A stretch of DNA of 64,000 nt from Methanomicrobiales archaeon (GTDB lineage Archaea; Halobacteriota; Methanomicrobia; Methanomicrobiales; JACTUA01), in NCBI GenBank assembly GCA_030019205.1, contig JASEFH010000001.1, positions 124,001 to 188,000 on the forward strand. The letters run 5' to 3'. The notes beneath the pieces were generated by a model that was not told the DNA's origin, searched no databases, and was given only the letters and a program-made list of their open reading frames with translations. Both the position numbers and the translations under genes were made by a program. Below are positions 36,260-44,598 of this stretch, one piece after another. Position 1 is the stretch's first letter; every line of letters starts with the position of its first letter.

Positions 36260-36937
36260 ATGAAGAAGGAGCAGAAGAAAAAGCCCTTAAACTGGACAAA
36301 AGTATTCATCGTCGGTTTTGGCGTCTTTTTTGCCGTTGCCATGGTCGCCACGTACATGTCCCCTCTCATCGAAGGTTTTCGAACGGTGAAGGTGAACGAT
36401 ACGGCTGTGGTGGGCTTCACTATCCGCGATGCGGAGGGGAAGGCGATCCTGACCACCGATCAGCAGGCGTATGCCGATGCGCTTCGTTCCGGGGTACCGG
36501 CCTTCCATACCCAGCCTCTTGTTGTTCAGGCTGGTAAGATCGGCAATAAGGTGGTGAATCCCGTTCCGGCGTACAATCCGGCAACAGGATGGCTCGAGTA
36601 CGCGATCCTTGGGCTGGAGCTCGACGACATATCCCGGGGCGTCGTGGGCATGCGCCCGGGGGAGATAAAGTCGGTTTCGTTCACCTTTGCCGACCCTCTG
36701 ACCGTTGATATCGATGCCGAAGAGTTCGACATCATCGGCGGAAATTTCACCACGGCGGAGGTCGGGGACTGGGTGCCCATGGGCTTTACCGACACTCCGG
36801 TCATCTCGGCGCCCGGGGAGAACGTCACTCCCAGTGGCAGCTTGAGAATGGCGAAAATTACCGAGAAAAATGCAGATAATCTCACCATCGTGCATCGCTA
36901 CGGGTCCGTGGATATCATCGTGAGCGATATCCGGTAG
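36260..36937 (+). CDS. Membrane-anchored FKBP-type peptidyl-prolyl isomerase
   Basis: A 225-residue protein. A Lys-rich cytoplasmic start is followed by one membrane segment (about residues 13-33, VFIVGFGVFFAVAMVATYM). The exported domain begins VKVNDTAVVGFTIRDAEGK and contains the FKBP core AILGLELDDISRGVVGMRPGEIKSVSF, with an inserted flap like SlyD-type isomerases. It probably speeds folding of proteins outside the membrane. The aromatic binding pocket is only partly recognisable, so activity is inferred. Confidence 0.82.
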   Translation: MKKEQKKKPLNWTKVFIVGFGVFFAVAMVATYMSPLIEGFRTVKVNDTAVVGFTIRDAEGKAILTTDQQAYADALRSGVPAFHTQPLVVQAGKIGNKVVNPVPAYNPATGWLEYAILGLELDDISRGVVGMRPGEIKSVSFTFADPLTVDIDAEEFDIIGGNFTTAEVGDWVPMGFTDTPVISAPGENVTPSGSLRMAKITEKNADNLTIVHRYGSVDIIVSDIR

Positions 36938-36951
36938 ATCGGATACCGCAG

Positions 36952-36963
36952 GCTTTTTATAAC
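36952..36963 (+). promoter_or_regulatory. TATA box of thioredoxin-like gene
   Basis: GCTTTTTATAAC lies about 27 bases upstream of the ATG at 36984, with no SD between; a leaderless start is expected. Confidence 0.65.
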
Positions 36964-36983
36964 CAATCCTCTTTTCTTTGAAC

Positions 36984-37244
36984 ATGACGATTCGGGTCAT
37001 CAGTTTTCACCAGGAGGGCTGCATGGGGTGCATCGAGCAGACCGCCATCAACCAGGAAGTGAGGAAGGAACTGAACATCGATATCGACGAGATCGATGCG
37101 GTGAAGCATCCCGAATATATCAAGAAGTATAGACTGCGGGTTACGCCCACGATCGTGATCCTGAAAGACGGCGCGGAGCTGAAGAGGTTCGAAGGCCTGG
37201 TGCACCGGGAGGAGCTCGAGGGCGAGATACGGAGATTCCTGTAG
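36984..37244 (+). CDS. Small thioredoxin-like protein (CMGC active site)
   Basis: An 86-residue thioredoxin-fold protein. The redox motif is HQEGCMGCIEQ near residues 8-18, followed by the cis-Pro loop RVTPTIVILKDG near 54-65 and the last helix. It differs from standard WCGPC thioredoxins and is closer to the compact archaeal thioredoxin/glutaredoxin type. The start is fixed by the TATA box; an in-frame TTG six bases upstream is less likely. It follows the FKBP gene by 46 bases. Confidence 0.88.
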   Translation: MTIRVISFHQEGCMGCIEQTAINQEVRKELNIDIDEIDAVKHPEYIKKYRLRVTPTIVILKDGAELKRFEGLVHREELEGEIRRFL

Positions 37245-37855
37245 GCGAACTTCCCCTGGTCGGAATGGCGCGGTTTTCCTCCTTCCCGTTGATTGCCCCC
37301 AAATTTCTCCGGATTGTTGCGGGGAGCCGCGAAGGGATGCCGAAGGAAGCACCGACATCGGGGGCCCGATGAAGAGCAGCATCCTACCCGCATTCTCGGC
37401 GATCGAATGTTCAGAGTATAGTTCCGGGGCAATTCCCTCCCTGCCCGCCCTCGCCATGTCACCGGAACCGCGATTCCCGTGCGGATTCGAAGAGGGGACT
37501 GTCCATGCCGGTGGAGTAGCGCGTGGGGGCGAATCCTTCTTCCGACCGTCCCCTGTCAATGCGGCAGGGTGCTCGTGGGAGTAGCTCCGTACGGCGAACA
37601 CCCCCCACACCGAACTCTTGCCGCATCGGAGAGCGGGTAACGAGAAGGATTCTTCACGATCACGCGCCCAACCCGGGCGACATAGGGATTATCGCGCCCC
37701 CGGGGTCTCCCCCTGGTCGATCCATGCGAACGCTGATACAGGCGTATCGCACTCCCATCATCGGCAGAGCGGGTGACAGGGAGCGGCTCTTCAGGGGAGA
37801 CGGTATGGGGCGGGCTGGGGCGATGTCGGGGGCGCAGCTGCGCCCTGCCGATCCC
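37245..37855. other. Intergenic stretch without recognisable gene
   Basis: About 610 bases downstream of both flanking convergent genes. No frame has a domain or SD, and no RNA gene or strong hairpin was recognised. Confidence 0.5.
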
Positions 37856-38431
37856 CTACGATCCGTAGCCGTACAGGCGCCTGACATCCCGCGCCACAGC
37901 CTTCTGGCCTTTCCGGCGGAGCACATCCCCTCTCCGGAGCTTGATGTGGGAGACTCGAAAGGGACGGTTTCCAAACCGGTAAGACTCCCCAACGGCGAAC
38001 TCCTCCTCGCCGGGAAACGCCTGATACATCGGAATCGTCTTCCACCCCGCGTGGATGGAGGCCTTCACCACCACCTGATCGACCGCCCTCGTCCAGAGCG
38101 TATCGATCGAATCCCCGCTGGCCTTCCTCACCCGCCGCCCCTTCTGCTCGATTGCCGTGATCTCCACGCCCAGGGCTTCCTCACCGCACTCCGCCACCAA
38201 CATGTCGCCAACGGCATAGTAGTCCCCTTCCATGACCTCGGTACTGCAGACCTTCGACGCGTCGTGCAAACTGACGATGGTCTTCACGGTTCGTGGGGTC
38301 TCTTCCTGCCGGGGTATGCGCCGGACGGTGCCGCAGACCCTGCAGCGGACCAGGAGCTCCCGCGCTTCCTGCAGGACGACGTACTCCGTCTCCTCGTTGC
38401 AGGCCGGACAGTAGTAGTGCGAGGTATACAT
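37856..38431 (-). CDS. HVO_0476-family zinc-finger protein
   Basis: A 191-residue archaeal protein with an N-terminal zinc ribbon (YYCPACNEETEY ... VRCRVCGTVR, residues 7-37) and a conserved beta-rich remainder (GDYYAVGDMLVAEC, WTRAVDQVVVKASIHAGWKTIPMY). This is the pattern of the haloarchaeal HVO_0476 family. Its function is unknown, probably nucleic-acid or protein binding. A palindromic TATA box about 26 bases upstream gives a leaderless start. Confidence 0.82.
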   Translation of the reverse strand: MYTSHYYCPACNEETEYVVLQEARELLVRCRVCGTVRRIPRQEETPRTVKTIVSLHDASKVCSTEVMEGDYYAVGDMLVAECGEEALGVEITAIEQKGRRVRKASGDSIDTLWTRAVDQVVVKASIHAGWKTIPMYQAFPGEEEFAVGESYRFGNRPFRVSHIKLRRGDVLRRKGQKAVARDVRRLYGYGS

Positions 38432-38451
38432 TGATTAGGAATAGCGGAGCT

Positions 38452-38463
38452 TCCTTATAAAGG
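38452..38463 (-). promoter_or_regulatory. Palindromic TATA box between divergent genes
   Basis: TCCTTATAAAGG (ATATCCTTTATAAGG on the minus strand) is centred about 26 bases from the zinc-finger gene start at 38431. It lies only a few bases from the plus-strand ATG at 38466, so it serves mainly the minus strand. Confidence 0.6.
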
Positions 38464-38465
38464 AT

Positions 38466-38903
38466 ATGAAGGCGAGGGATGTGGTGCGGTGCCGGGGAAG
38501 TCCGACCATCCGGGCGACGCATCCCTCGACGTTCGAGGTTACCCGCGACCGGGATCTGACCCCCGCCGGGGACTGCATCATCGGCATCTGTGCCGACAAG
38601 GGGGCATCCGCTCTCGACTCCCGCCTCAAGCAGGTGCTCGTGCGCGACGACGCCATCCTCATCACCCGGCTTACGGCAGAGGACGAGACCGTAGAGGTGA
38701 TCGCCCATGGCAGCTCCCGCTTTACCCTGGATCACCCGACGGATCTGGTATGGCGGAGGAGCACCTTCGTCTGCGGACGGACGGTGGGCATCGGAGCCAG
38801 CCATACCGCCCGCACCCTGCCGCGCAGCCTCGTTACCCTCCTGCGGCAGGGCTGCAGCCTCAACGTCGAGCTCATCGCTGTTGCTCCTGATTCAGACGAC
38901 TGA
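38466..38903 (+). CDS. DUF371 protein
   Basis: A 145-residue protein with the DUF371 pattern: RATHPSTFEVTRDRDLTPAGD near residues 17-37, CIIGICADKGASAL and a C-terminal VGIGASHTARTLPRSL. The family is common in archaea and of unknown function. It diverges from the zinc-finger gene by 34 bases, and its end overlaps the convergent xseB by 32 bases. Confidence 0.88.
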   Translation: MKARDVVRCRGSPTIRATHPSTFEVTRDRDLTPAGDCIIGICADKGASALDSRLKQVLVRDDAILITRLTAEDETVEVIAHGSSRFTLDHPTDLVWRRSTFVCGRTVGIGASHTARTLPRSLVTLLRQGCSLNVELIAVAPDSDD

Positions 38904-39063
38904 TCCGCAACTCGGCCGTCTCCAGGATCTTCTCGCACTCCCCGATCAGGTCTATCCCCCGTTCGTAGAGGGCGATGCTCTCCTCGAGGGTCAGATCCCC
39001 CTCCTCGATTCTACGAACGATATGCTTCAGCTCTGCAACGAGTTCTTCGTACTTCTGTGTCAT
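38872..39063 (-). CDS. xseB: Exodeoxyribonuclease VII small subunit
   Basis: A 63-residue all-helical subunit (YEELVAELKHIVRRIEEGDLT, LEESIALYERGIDLIGECEKIL) that binds the long helices of XseA and supports cutting of single-stranded DNA. The ATG at 39063 overlaps the xseA stop (ATGA); an upstream ATG at 39075 is less likely. Bacterial-type genes, probably acquired by transfer in methanogens. The 3' end overlaps the DUF371 gene. Confidence 0.92.
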   Translation of the reverse strand: MTQKYEELVAELKHIVRRIEEGDLTLEESIALYERGIDLIGECEKILETAELRISRLNQEQQR

Positions 39064-40472
39064 CTGTCTATCCACTCCACCCGCATCTCACACCTGCCGT
39101 CCTGCAGATGGGCGACGATGCGATCGCCGATCGAGAGCTGGCGTACGGAGCCGACCGGGACCGATCCTTTTTCGAGGTAGCAGTATCCGCGTGCCATGAT
39201 CAGGCGCGGGTTGCTCCCGTCCAGTCTCACGCGCATCTCCGCGAGCATGACGCGCTCCCTCTCGATCCGGGTCCGCAGACCGGCCTCGACCTGCGCCGCC
39301 AGCGCTCCGAGCACGCGCCGTGCCTCTTCGACCCTGCCATACAGGCGGCATGGCTGGAGCCACGCGGCCGCTTCGATCAGTTCGCTCCTCGATCGTCGCA
39401 ATCTGTCCCCGAGTGCGATCTCCATCCGTTCACGCCGGCGCGCAACAGTGGACAGGGATGATCGCGCACCGCGTGCCAGGCGTTCGGTGAGATCCTGAAT
39501 CTCCAGGCGTGCCGCGTCCATCCGGCGCAACAGCCGTCTTGGATGCATGCGGAGCCGGAGATCCTCCAGGTCGCTCCAGCATCCGACAATCGCGCCGTCG
39601 AGGATGCGGTTCAGGCGTTCTCGCAGGTCCGCGAGATCCCGCAGGAGTTCTGCCCGGTCGGGGACGGCAAGCTCCGCCGCCGCCGACGGCGTGGGAGCCC
39701 GCGCATCGGCAGCGAAGTCGGAGAGGGTCACGTCCACTTCGTGCCCGACCGCACTGATCAGCGGTGCGCCGCAGCCTCGCACCGCCCGCACCACATCGGG
39801 ATGGTTGAATGGGAATAGGTCCTCGAAACTCCCCCCTCCCCGTGCCAGGATGATGATGTCGCACTTCCCGTCCGCCCGGCGGATCGCCTCTGCGATCTCT
39901 CGATGCGCGTTCTCGCCCTGGACCGCCGTGGGTGAGAGGACAACCTCGAGGGGGAACCGCCGCGACAGCACTGTCACGATGTCGTGCAGCACCGCGCCGC
40001 TCTCCGATGTGACGACGCCGATCCGCCGTGGATAGGATGGAAGCGGGCGTTTCTTCCCCGGATCGAAGAGCCCCTCCTCCTCCAGCTCCCGCTTCCAGCG
40101 CTCCACAAGGATATGCCTCTCCCCCTCCCCGGAGAGCGCCAGTTCGCGGACGTAGAACTGGTACCTCCCCGCCTGCGGGTGGATGCCGATGGAGCCGTAT
40201 GCCAGGACGTCCATTCCGTTCTCCGGCTGGAACTGCATTTTTTTTGCGTCCGCCCGCCACATGATGCACTGCAGCAGCGCATCGGGATCGCCGAGGGTGA
40301 AGTACTGGTGCCCGGAGTTGTGCTGCTTGACGTTGGAGAGTTCTCCCCGAACCCAGATGTCCTGCAGCGCCCGGGACTCCAGCATCTCGCCGATGATGCA
40401 GGTGACCTCGGTGACTGTGAGGGCGCCCGCCCAGCCCTTCCCGTCCATGCCCGGGGGCTCCGCTGAATCCAT
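39060..40472 (-). CDS. xseA: Exodeoxyribonuclease VII large subunit
   Basis: A 470-residue single-strand DNA exonuclease subunit. An OB-fold (ALQDIWVRGELSNVKQHNSGHQYFTL) occupies about 35-120. The catalytic domain carries RRIGVVTSESGAVLHDI, DIIILARGGGSFEDL and PLISAVGHEVDVTLSDFAADARAPTPSAAAE. A long coiled-coil region and the C-terminal segment (NPRLIMARGYCYLEK) follow. With xseB it forms a two-gene operon. A TATA box 25 bases before the ATG is shared with the divergent gene. Confidence 0.95.
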   Translation of the reverse strand: MDSAEPPGMDGKGWAGALTVTEVTCIIGEMLESRALQDIWVRGELSNVKQHNSGHQYFTLGDPDALLQCIMWRADAKKMQFQPENGMDVLAYGSIGIHPQAGRYQFYVRELALSGEGERHILVERWKRELEEEGLFDPGKKRPLPSYPRRIGVVTSESGAVLHDIVTVLSRRFPLEVVLSPTAVQGENAHREIAEAIRRADGKCDIIILARGGGSFEDLFPFNHPDVVRAVRGCGAPLISAVGHEVDVTLSDFAADARAPTPSAAAELAVPDRAELLRDLADLRERLNRILDGAIVGCWSDLEDLRLRMHPRRLLRRMDAARLEIQDLTERLARGARSSLSTVARRRERMEIALGDRLRRSRSELIEAAAWLQPCRLYGRVEEARRVLGALAAQVEAGLRTRIERERVMLAEMRVRLDGSNPRLIMARGYCYLEKGSVPVGSVRQLSIGDRIVAHLQDGRCEMRVEWIDR

Positions 40473-40491
40473 TAAGTTCTATTAGGATCGG

Positions 40492-40503
40492 TCCCTATAT
40501 CAA
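40492..40503. promoter_or_regulatory. Shared TATA element between xseA and TIM-barrel gene
   Basis: CCCTATATCAAC (GTTGATATAGGG on the other strand) is centred about 25 bases from the xseA start and 22 bases from the plus-strand start, so one box may serve both directions. Confidence 0.5.
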
Positions 40504-40518
40504 CTGTTGGGGGCGACG

Positions 40519-41340
40519 ATGGTTCGCATTGCGGCTTCGAGCATGTTCTTCCACGAATACCCGCTGCCCGACGTATTCGACTTCGTCGCTGCCGCGGGTC
40601 TCGACGGCATCGAGTTCTGGGTCGAGACCCCGCACTTCTGGACCCGCGATCTCCCTGTCGGCGAGCTTCTGGCGTGCATCGCGAGCCATCGGTCGCTGGC
40701 GCCGATCACCGTTCACGCACCTATCCTCGACCTGAATCCCTGCTCCATCAACCCCCGTGTAGCCGCCCTGTCTCTCTCCGACATCCTGCAGGCGGTGGAG
40801 ATCGCAGCGCAGGCGGATGCGGACGTGGTGACCGTTCACCCCGGGCGGCGCACGGCAAAACGGGTCCCGACTGCGGCCGACTACGAGCGGTTCGAGAGGC
40901 TGATCCAGACGCTTCGGGATGCGGCGCGCAGAACCGGCGTCTCCATCAGCATCGAGAACATGGAGCCCCAGGTGAACTCCCTGCTCCACACCCCGGAGGA
41001 TGCGCGGGACCTTCTGGATCGAGAGCCCTGGCTCAAGTTCACGCTGGATACGGCGCATGCGCTCTCACGGGATCTGGCATCCGCCCACGCCTATATCGAT
41101 CTCTGCTTCGATCGCTTAGTAAATATCCACCTGTCCAGCGTGAGAGACGGCCGTAAACATCTCCCGGTCCACGGGGATCCCGCTGCCGCGACGATCCTGG
41201 AGGATCTGGCCTCCAGAGGATATGCGGGGCATCTTACGCTGGAGATCGAGGATCTGAACTTCGGCTACGAAGCCACAGCCGAGGAGAAGATTCTGCTGCT
41301 GGCGCGGGAACGGGAGTTTATACGCCATTATATGGGCTAG
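40519..41340 (+). CDS. Sugar phosphate isomerase/epimerase-type TIM barrel
   Basis: A 273-residue member of the xylose-isomerase-like/AP-endonuclease-2 TIM barrel superfamily. Characteristic stretches are GLDGIEFWVETP near 28, APITVHAPILDLNP near 64, VVTVHPGRR near 111 and SISIENMEP near 145. LKFTLDTAHAL near 172, NIHLSSVRDGRKHLPVHGD near 205 and HLTLEIEDLN near 238 follow; the His, Glu and Asp residues would hold a metal. The substrate is unknown. The ATG at 40519 is chosen over an in-frame TTG at 40507, which lies in the SD-like GGGGGCGACG. Confidence 0.85.
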   Translation: MVRIAASSMFFHEYPLPDVFDFVAAAGLDGIEFWVETPHFWTRDLPVGELLACIASHRSLAPITVHAPILDLNPCSINPRVAALSLSDILQAVEIAAQADADVVTVHPGRRTAKRVPTAADYERFERLIQTLRDAARRTGVSISIENMEPQVNSLLHTPEDARDLLDREPWLKFTLDTAHALSRDLASAHAYIDLCFDRLVNIHLSSVRDGRKHLPVHGDPAAATILEDLASRGYAGHLTLEIEDLNFGYEATAEEKILLLAREREFIRHYMG

Positions 41341-41423
41341 ATCGCTGGTTTTATTTAGTTAGAACTCAATAATCAATACAAACTATATATGAATGCCTGT
41401 TCGTATGTGGCCGTAACTGCGGC

Positions 41424-42698
41424 GTGGAGGCCATGATTTCAGAATCTGCAAAGATTTTGCTCTTTATTATCAGCCTTGTCATGTCCGCATTCTTCTCCGG
41501 CTCCGAAGTGGCGCTCCTCTCCATCACTCGAGCCAAAGTTCGCAGCCTTCTGGTGCAGGGCGACCGAAGAGCAGCGGCGCTGACAGCGCTGAAACAGTCG
41601 CCGGATCATCTGCTGATCACGATCCTCATCGGCAACAACATCTTCAATGTGACCGCATCGACGCTGGCCGCCTCGATCGCTATCGACCGCTTCGGGGATG
41701 CCGGCGTGGGCATCGCAACCGGTGTCACCGTTTTCCTGCTGCTGATCTTCGGGGAGATCGGGCCGAAGACATACAGCGTGCGGGCGAGCGACCGGATAGC
41801 CTTGGCCGTAGCCAGGCCCATCTACCTCCTCTCCCGCCTCTTCACCCCTCTCTTCTGGATCGTGGACAGAATCAGCAGCACGCATGCGCTCGCGAGGGCG
41901 TTCGCCAAACCTTCCATCACGGAGGATGAGATCAAGGGCTGGATCGATCTTGGCAAAGAGGAAGGTGCGATCGAGGAGGAGGAGAGCGATCTGCTGCACA
42001 GCGTATTCGAGTTCGGGGATACCACGGCACGGGAGGTGATGACCCCTCGTCTGGACGTTGTGCTGGTGCGGGACACCAGCGATCTCGAAGAGGCAATCCA
42101 TATCTTCAACGAGACGGGATTCTCCCGGTTACCTGTGTACCACGACCAGATCGACAATATCGTCGGGCTCCTGAACGTGAAGGATCTCTTCCCCGTCGTC
42201 CTGGCCAGGAAACACACGGCGATCCGCGATCTCATGCACGAACCGTTCTTCGTACCGGAGTCCAAGAAGATCGACGAGCTCCTCAAGGAGCTGCAACGGC
42301 GGAAGGTTCACATGGCCATTGTCCTGGACGAGTACGGCAGCTTTGCGGGAATCGTCACTGTGGAGGACATCCTGGAGGAGCTCGTCGGGGAGATTCTGGA
42401 CGAGTTCGATCAGGAGGAACCGGAGATCCAGAAAACGGACGGAGGCTATCTCGTGGACGCACGGGCGTGGGTGGAGGACATCAACGACGAGCTCGCCATC
42501 GAGCTGCCGCTCGACGAGGCCTACGAGACCATCGGCGGCCTCCTCATCGAACGGCTGGGCCATATCCCCTACAAGGGGGAGAGGATCGTGCTGGAGGATA
42601 GCGGGATCACCCTGGCGGTCGCCCAGATGCGGGGGCGGCGTGTCGTAAAGGTAAAACTCATCCCGCCTCCCGCGGAGAATCCTCCGCTGAAAGAATGA
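41424..42698 (+). CDS. CNNM/CorC-type membrane transporter with CBS pair
   Basis: A 424-residue membrane protein. The N-terminal DUF21/CNNM domain (about 1-190) has four hydrophobic segments and the motif MSAFFSGSEVALLSITRAKVRSL. Two CBS domains follow (TAREVMTPRLDVVLV ... NIVGLLNVKDLF; IRDLMHEPFFVPESKKI ... GIVTVEDILEELVGEI) and then a CorC_HlyC domain. The family exports or regulates Mg2+ or similar ions. Start: GTG at 41424, or the ATG at 41433, which sits only two bases after GGAGG. A TATA-like ACTATATATGAA is near 41381. Confidence 0.92.
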   Translation: MEAMISESAKILLFIISLVMSAFFSGSEVALLSITRAKVRSLLVQGDRRAAALTALKQSPDHLLITILIGNNIFNVTASTLAASIAIDRFGDAGVGIATGVTVFLLLIFGEIGPKTYSVRASDRIALAVARPIYLLSRLFTPLFWIVDRISSTHALARAFAKPSITEDEIKGWIDLGKEEGAIEEEESDLLHSVFEFGDTTAREVMTPRLDVVLVRDTSDLEEAIHIFNETGFSRLPVYHDQIDNIVGLLNVKDLFPVVLARKHTAIRDLMHEPFFVPESKKIDELLKELQRRKVHMAIVLDEYGSFAGIVTVEDILEELVGEILDEFDQEEPEIQKTDGGYLVDARAWVEDINDELAIELPLDEAYETIGGLLIERLGHIPYKGERIVLEDSGITLAVAQMRGRRVVKVKLIPPPAENPPLKE

Positions 42699-42712
42699 AA
42701 AACTGTTAAGAG

Positions 42713-42734
42713 GGATTCCAAGGAACCTTAATCC
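42713..42734 (+). promoter_or_regulatory. Inverted repeat abutting the purN start codon
   Basis: GGATT-CC-AAGG-AA-CCTT-AATCC forms an imperfect stem ending exactly at the base before ATG 42735. It could be an operator or mRNA hairpin. Confidence 0.4.
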
Positions 42735-43337
42735 ATGCACCGCATCGCTGTGCTGGCATCCGGACGGGGGTCCAACTTCCAGGCCCTGATCGACGCCGTC
42801 CAGTTCGGTGCCATTCCGGACGCCGCCCTGTATCTCATCACGGATAATCCTCGGGCATATGCGATACAGCGGGCGCAGTCTGCCGGCATCCCGCATTCCC
42901 TGGTCGACTTCTCCGCGTTCGCGACGCGGCAGGAGTTCGAACAGGCCCTTCTTCGGGAGATGCAGAGAGTTTCGGCGGACCTCTACGTGCTGGCAGGCTA
43001 CATGCGCATCCTCGGGGCGGATACGGTCCATGCATTCCCGGGGAGAATCATCAATATCCATCCGGCGCTCCTGCCGGCATTCCCCGGGCTCCATGCCCAG
43101 CAGAAGGCGCTGCAGTACGGGGTGAAGGTGTCCGGCTGCACGGTCCACTTTGTGGACGAGGGGATGGATACTGGCCCGATCATCCTGCAGCGGTGCGTTC
43201 CGGTGCTGGACGGCGATGATGAGGAGACGCTTGCCGCCCGCATTCTCAAGGAAGAGCATGTCGCCCTCCCGGAGGCGGTTCGGCTCTACTGCGAGGGGAG
43301 GCTGGAGCTCGTTGGAAGAACGGTGCGGATACGATGA
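42735..43337 (+). CDS. purN: Phosphoribosylglycinamide formyltransferase
   Basis: Transfers a formyl group from formyl-tetrahydropterin to GAR, the third step of purine synthesis. The 200 residues show VLASGRGSNFQAL (4-16), VLAGYMRIL near 90, the active-site IINIHPALLPAFPGLHA near 105-121 with Asn and His, and FVDEGMDTGPII near 137-148 with the catalytic Asp. It begins about 36 bases after the CNNM gene. Confidence 0.96.
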   Translation: MHRIAVLASGRGSNFQALIDAVQFGAIPDAALYLITDNPRAYAIQRAQSAGIPHSLVDFSAFATRQEFEQALLREMQRVSADLYVLAGYMRILGADTVHAFPGRIINIHPALLPAFPGLHAQQKALQYGVKVSGCTVHFVDEGMDTGPIILQRCVPVLDGDDEETLAARILKEEHVALPEAVRLYCEGRLELVGRTVRIR

Positions 43338-43367
43338 ACCATTCCTGTTTGCGTGCGATCCGCGGAT

Positions 43368-43377
43368 CCTTTAAATG
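43368..43377 (+). promoter_or_regulatory. TATA box of RNase P component 4 gene
   Basis: CCTTTAAATG, about 27 bases before the ATG at 43399; leaderless start expected. Confidence 0.55.
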
Positions 43378-43398
43378 CTCCCGAGCTGGTTTGGTCAG

Positions 43399-43713
43399 AT
43401 GGCCATGAGTGCGAAGTCGCAGCGCTCGGAAGGGAAGAGAATTGCCCGCGAACGAATAGAGAGGCTGTTCCAGCAGGCGGCGGCATTCTTCCCGGAGAAT
43501 CCCCTCTGGAGCGATCGGTGTGTCGCTCTGGCCCGATCCATCGCCATGAAACATCGTGTGAGAATCCCCCGCCCGCTGAAGAGACAGTTCTGCCGCCGCT
43601 GCAGTGCGTTCCTCGTTCCGGGCAGAACCTCGCGCGTCCGCGTTCACCGAGGGCGGGTGGTGATCACCTGCCTCCGCTGCAGGAGCCGGAGACGATACCG
43701 GGTGGTGCATTGA
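43399..43713 (+). CDS. rnp4: RNase P protein component 4 (Rpp21/Rpr2)
   Basis: A 104-residue basic protein of archaeal RNase P, which matures tRNA 5' ends. Two N-terminal helices (RIARERIERLFQQAAAFF, CVALARSIAMKHRVRIP) are followed by a zinc ribbon FCRRC ... TCLRCRSRRRY. The start follows the TATA box at leaderless distance; a second ATG is at 43405. Its stop overlaps the YhbY gene if that uses the TTG at 43710. Confidence 0.9.
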   Translation: MAMSAKSQRSEGKRIARERIERLFQQAAAFFPENPLWSDRCVALARSIAMKHRVRIPRPLKRQFCRRCSAFLVPGRTSRVRVHRGRVVITCLRCRSRRRYRVVH

Positions 43714-43943
43714 GCCGGGATCGGAAGCCGATGCAGGAGCTGAAACCAACGGTCTGGATCGGGAAGAAAGGGTGCACGGAGGGTACCCTCCAGGAGATCG
43801 AGAGGCAGCTCGCCGCTCGCCGGGTGATCAAGGTCCGCTGGCTCCGCAATACCGATGTCGATCCCTACGCCATTGCCGAAAAGACGGAATCGGACGTGGT
43901 TCTCGTGCGGGGGAGAACGCTGGTCCTTTCGGCAAAAAAGTGA
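43710..43943 (+). CDS. YhbY/CRS1-type RNA-binding protein
   Basis: A 77-residue CRM-domain protein that binds structured RNA, often linked to ribosome assembly. The pattern LKPTVWIGKKGCTEGTLQEI with ARRVIKVRWLR and TESDVVLVRGRTLVLS is typical. Start: TTG at 43710 overlapping the upstream stop, with SD-like GGGTGGTG, or the ATG at 43731. It shares a transcript with RNase P component 4. Confidence 0.88.
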   Translation: MSRDRKPMQELKPTVWIGKKGCTEGTLQEIERQLAARRVIKVRWLRNTDVDPYAIAEKTESDVVLVRGRTLVLSAKK

Positions 43944-44066
43944 TGCCGCGGCGGACGAACAGCGGGGCCGTTCCGGAGCGCCCGGCGGCAGGATCTGCAC
44001 CGCCGCTCCTCTTCTCGAAATCCGATGGACGAACCGTCTCCGATGCAGAGGACGGGCGCCTATACT

Positions 44067-44080
44067 CGAAATATATAAAA
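44067..44080 (+). promoter_or_regulatory. Strong BRE/TATA promoter of ribosomal operon
   Basis: CGAAATATATAAAA is a near-consensus archaeal BRE plus TATA box, 54 bases before the S19e ATG. Transcription should start near 44105, leaving a short leader that includes ATGGTAAGGAG. Confidence 0.75.
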
Positions 44081-44133
44081 GGCTACTGGACAAATATGTA
44101 AAGACTGTTAAATCCCCATGGTAAGGAGTATTC

Positions 44134-44571
44134 ATGACAACTGTCTATGATGTCCCGGCTGATTTGCTCATCAAACATGCGGCAGAGGCGCTGAAACAGC
44201 GTCCTGAGGTCAAACCTCCCGAATGGTCGGCTTTTGTGAAGACGGGTATACACAGAGAGATGCCCCCCGAGAATCCCGACTGGTGGTACATCCGCGCAGC
44301 ATCCGTTCTGCGCCGGCTCTATATCGACGGCCCGGTGGGAGTCCAGAGGATGCGGACCGCATATGGAGGAAAACGAGACCGCGGGTCCAGCCCCAATCAG
44401 TTCAGAAAAGGGAGCGGCTCCATCCTCCGCAAAATATTCCAGCAGATGGAAGCGGCAGGTCTCGTTGAGAAGGGCAGAACCGGGCGCCGCATCTCGGCGC
44501 TTGGCATGTCGTTCCTGGATACGGTGGCGCAGAAGGCCCTGAAAGCTGCGGAAGGCGCCGCTCCGAGGTAG
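44134..44571 (+). CDS. rps19e: Ribosomal protein S19e
   Basis: A 145-residue archaeal/eukaryotic small-subunit protein (VYDVPADLLIKHAAEALK; DWWYIRAASVLRRLYIDGPVGV; then SSPNQFRKGSGSILRKIFQQME). First gene of the S19e-PDCD5-L39e-L31e-aIF6-LX-prefoldin-FtsY-SRP54 operon. A strong promoter lies just upstream. Confidence 0.96.
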   Translation: MTTVYDVPADLLIKHAAEALKQRPEVKPPEWSAFVKTGIHREMPPENPDWWYIRAASVLRRLYIDGPVGVQRMRTAYGGKRDRGSSPNQFRKGSGSILRKIFQQMEAAGLVEKGRTGRRISALGMSFLDTVAQKALKAAEGAAPR

Positions 44572-44598
44572 ACAACCACCAGGATGGAGGCGTCAATC

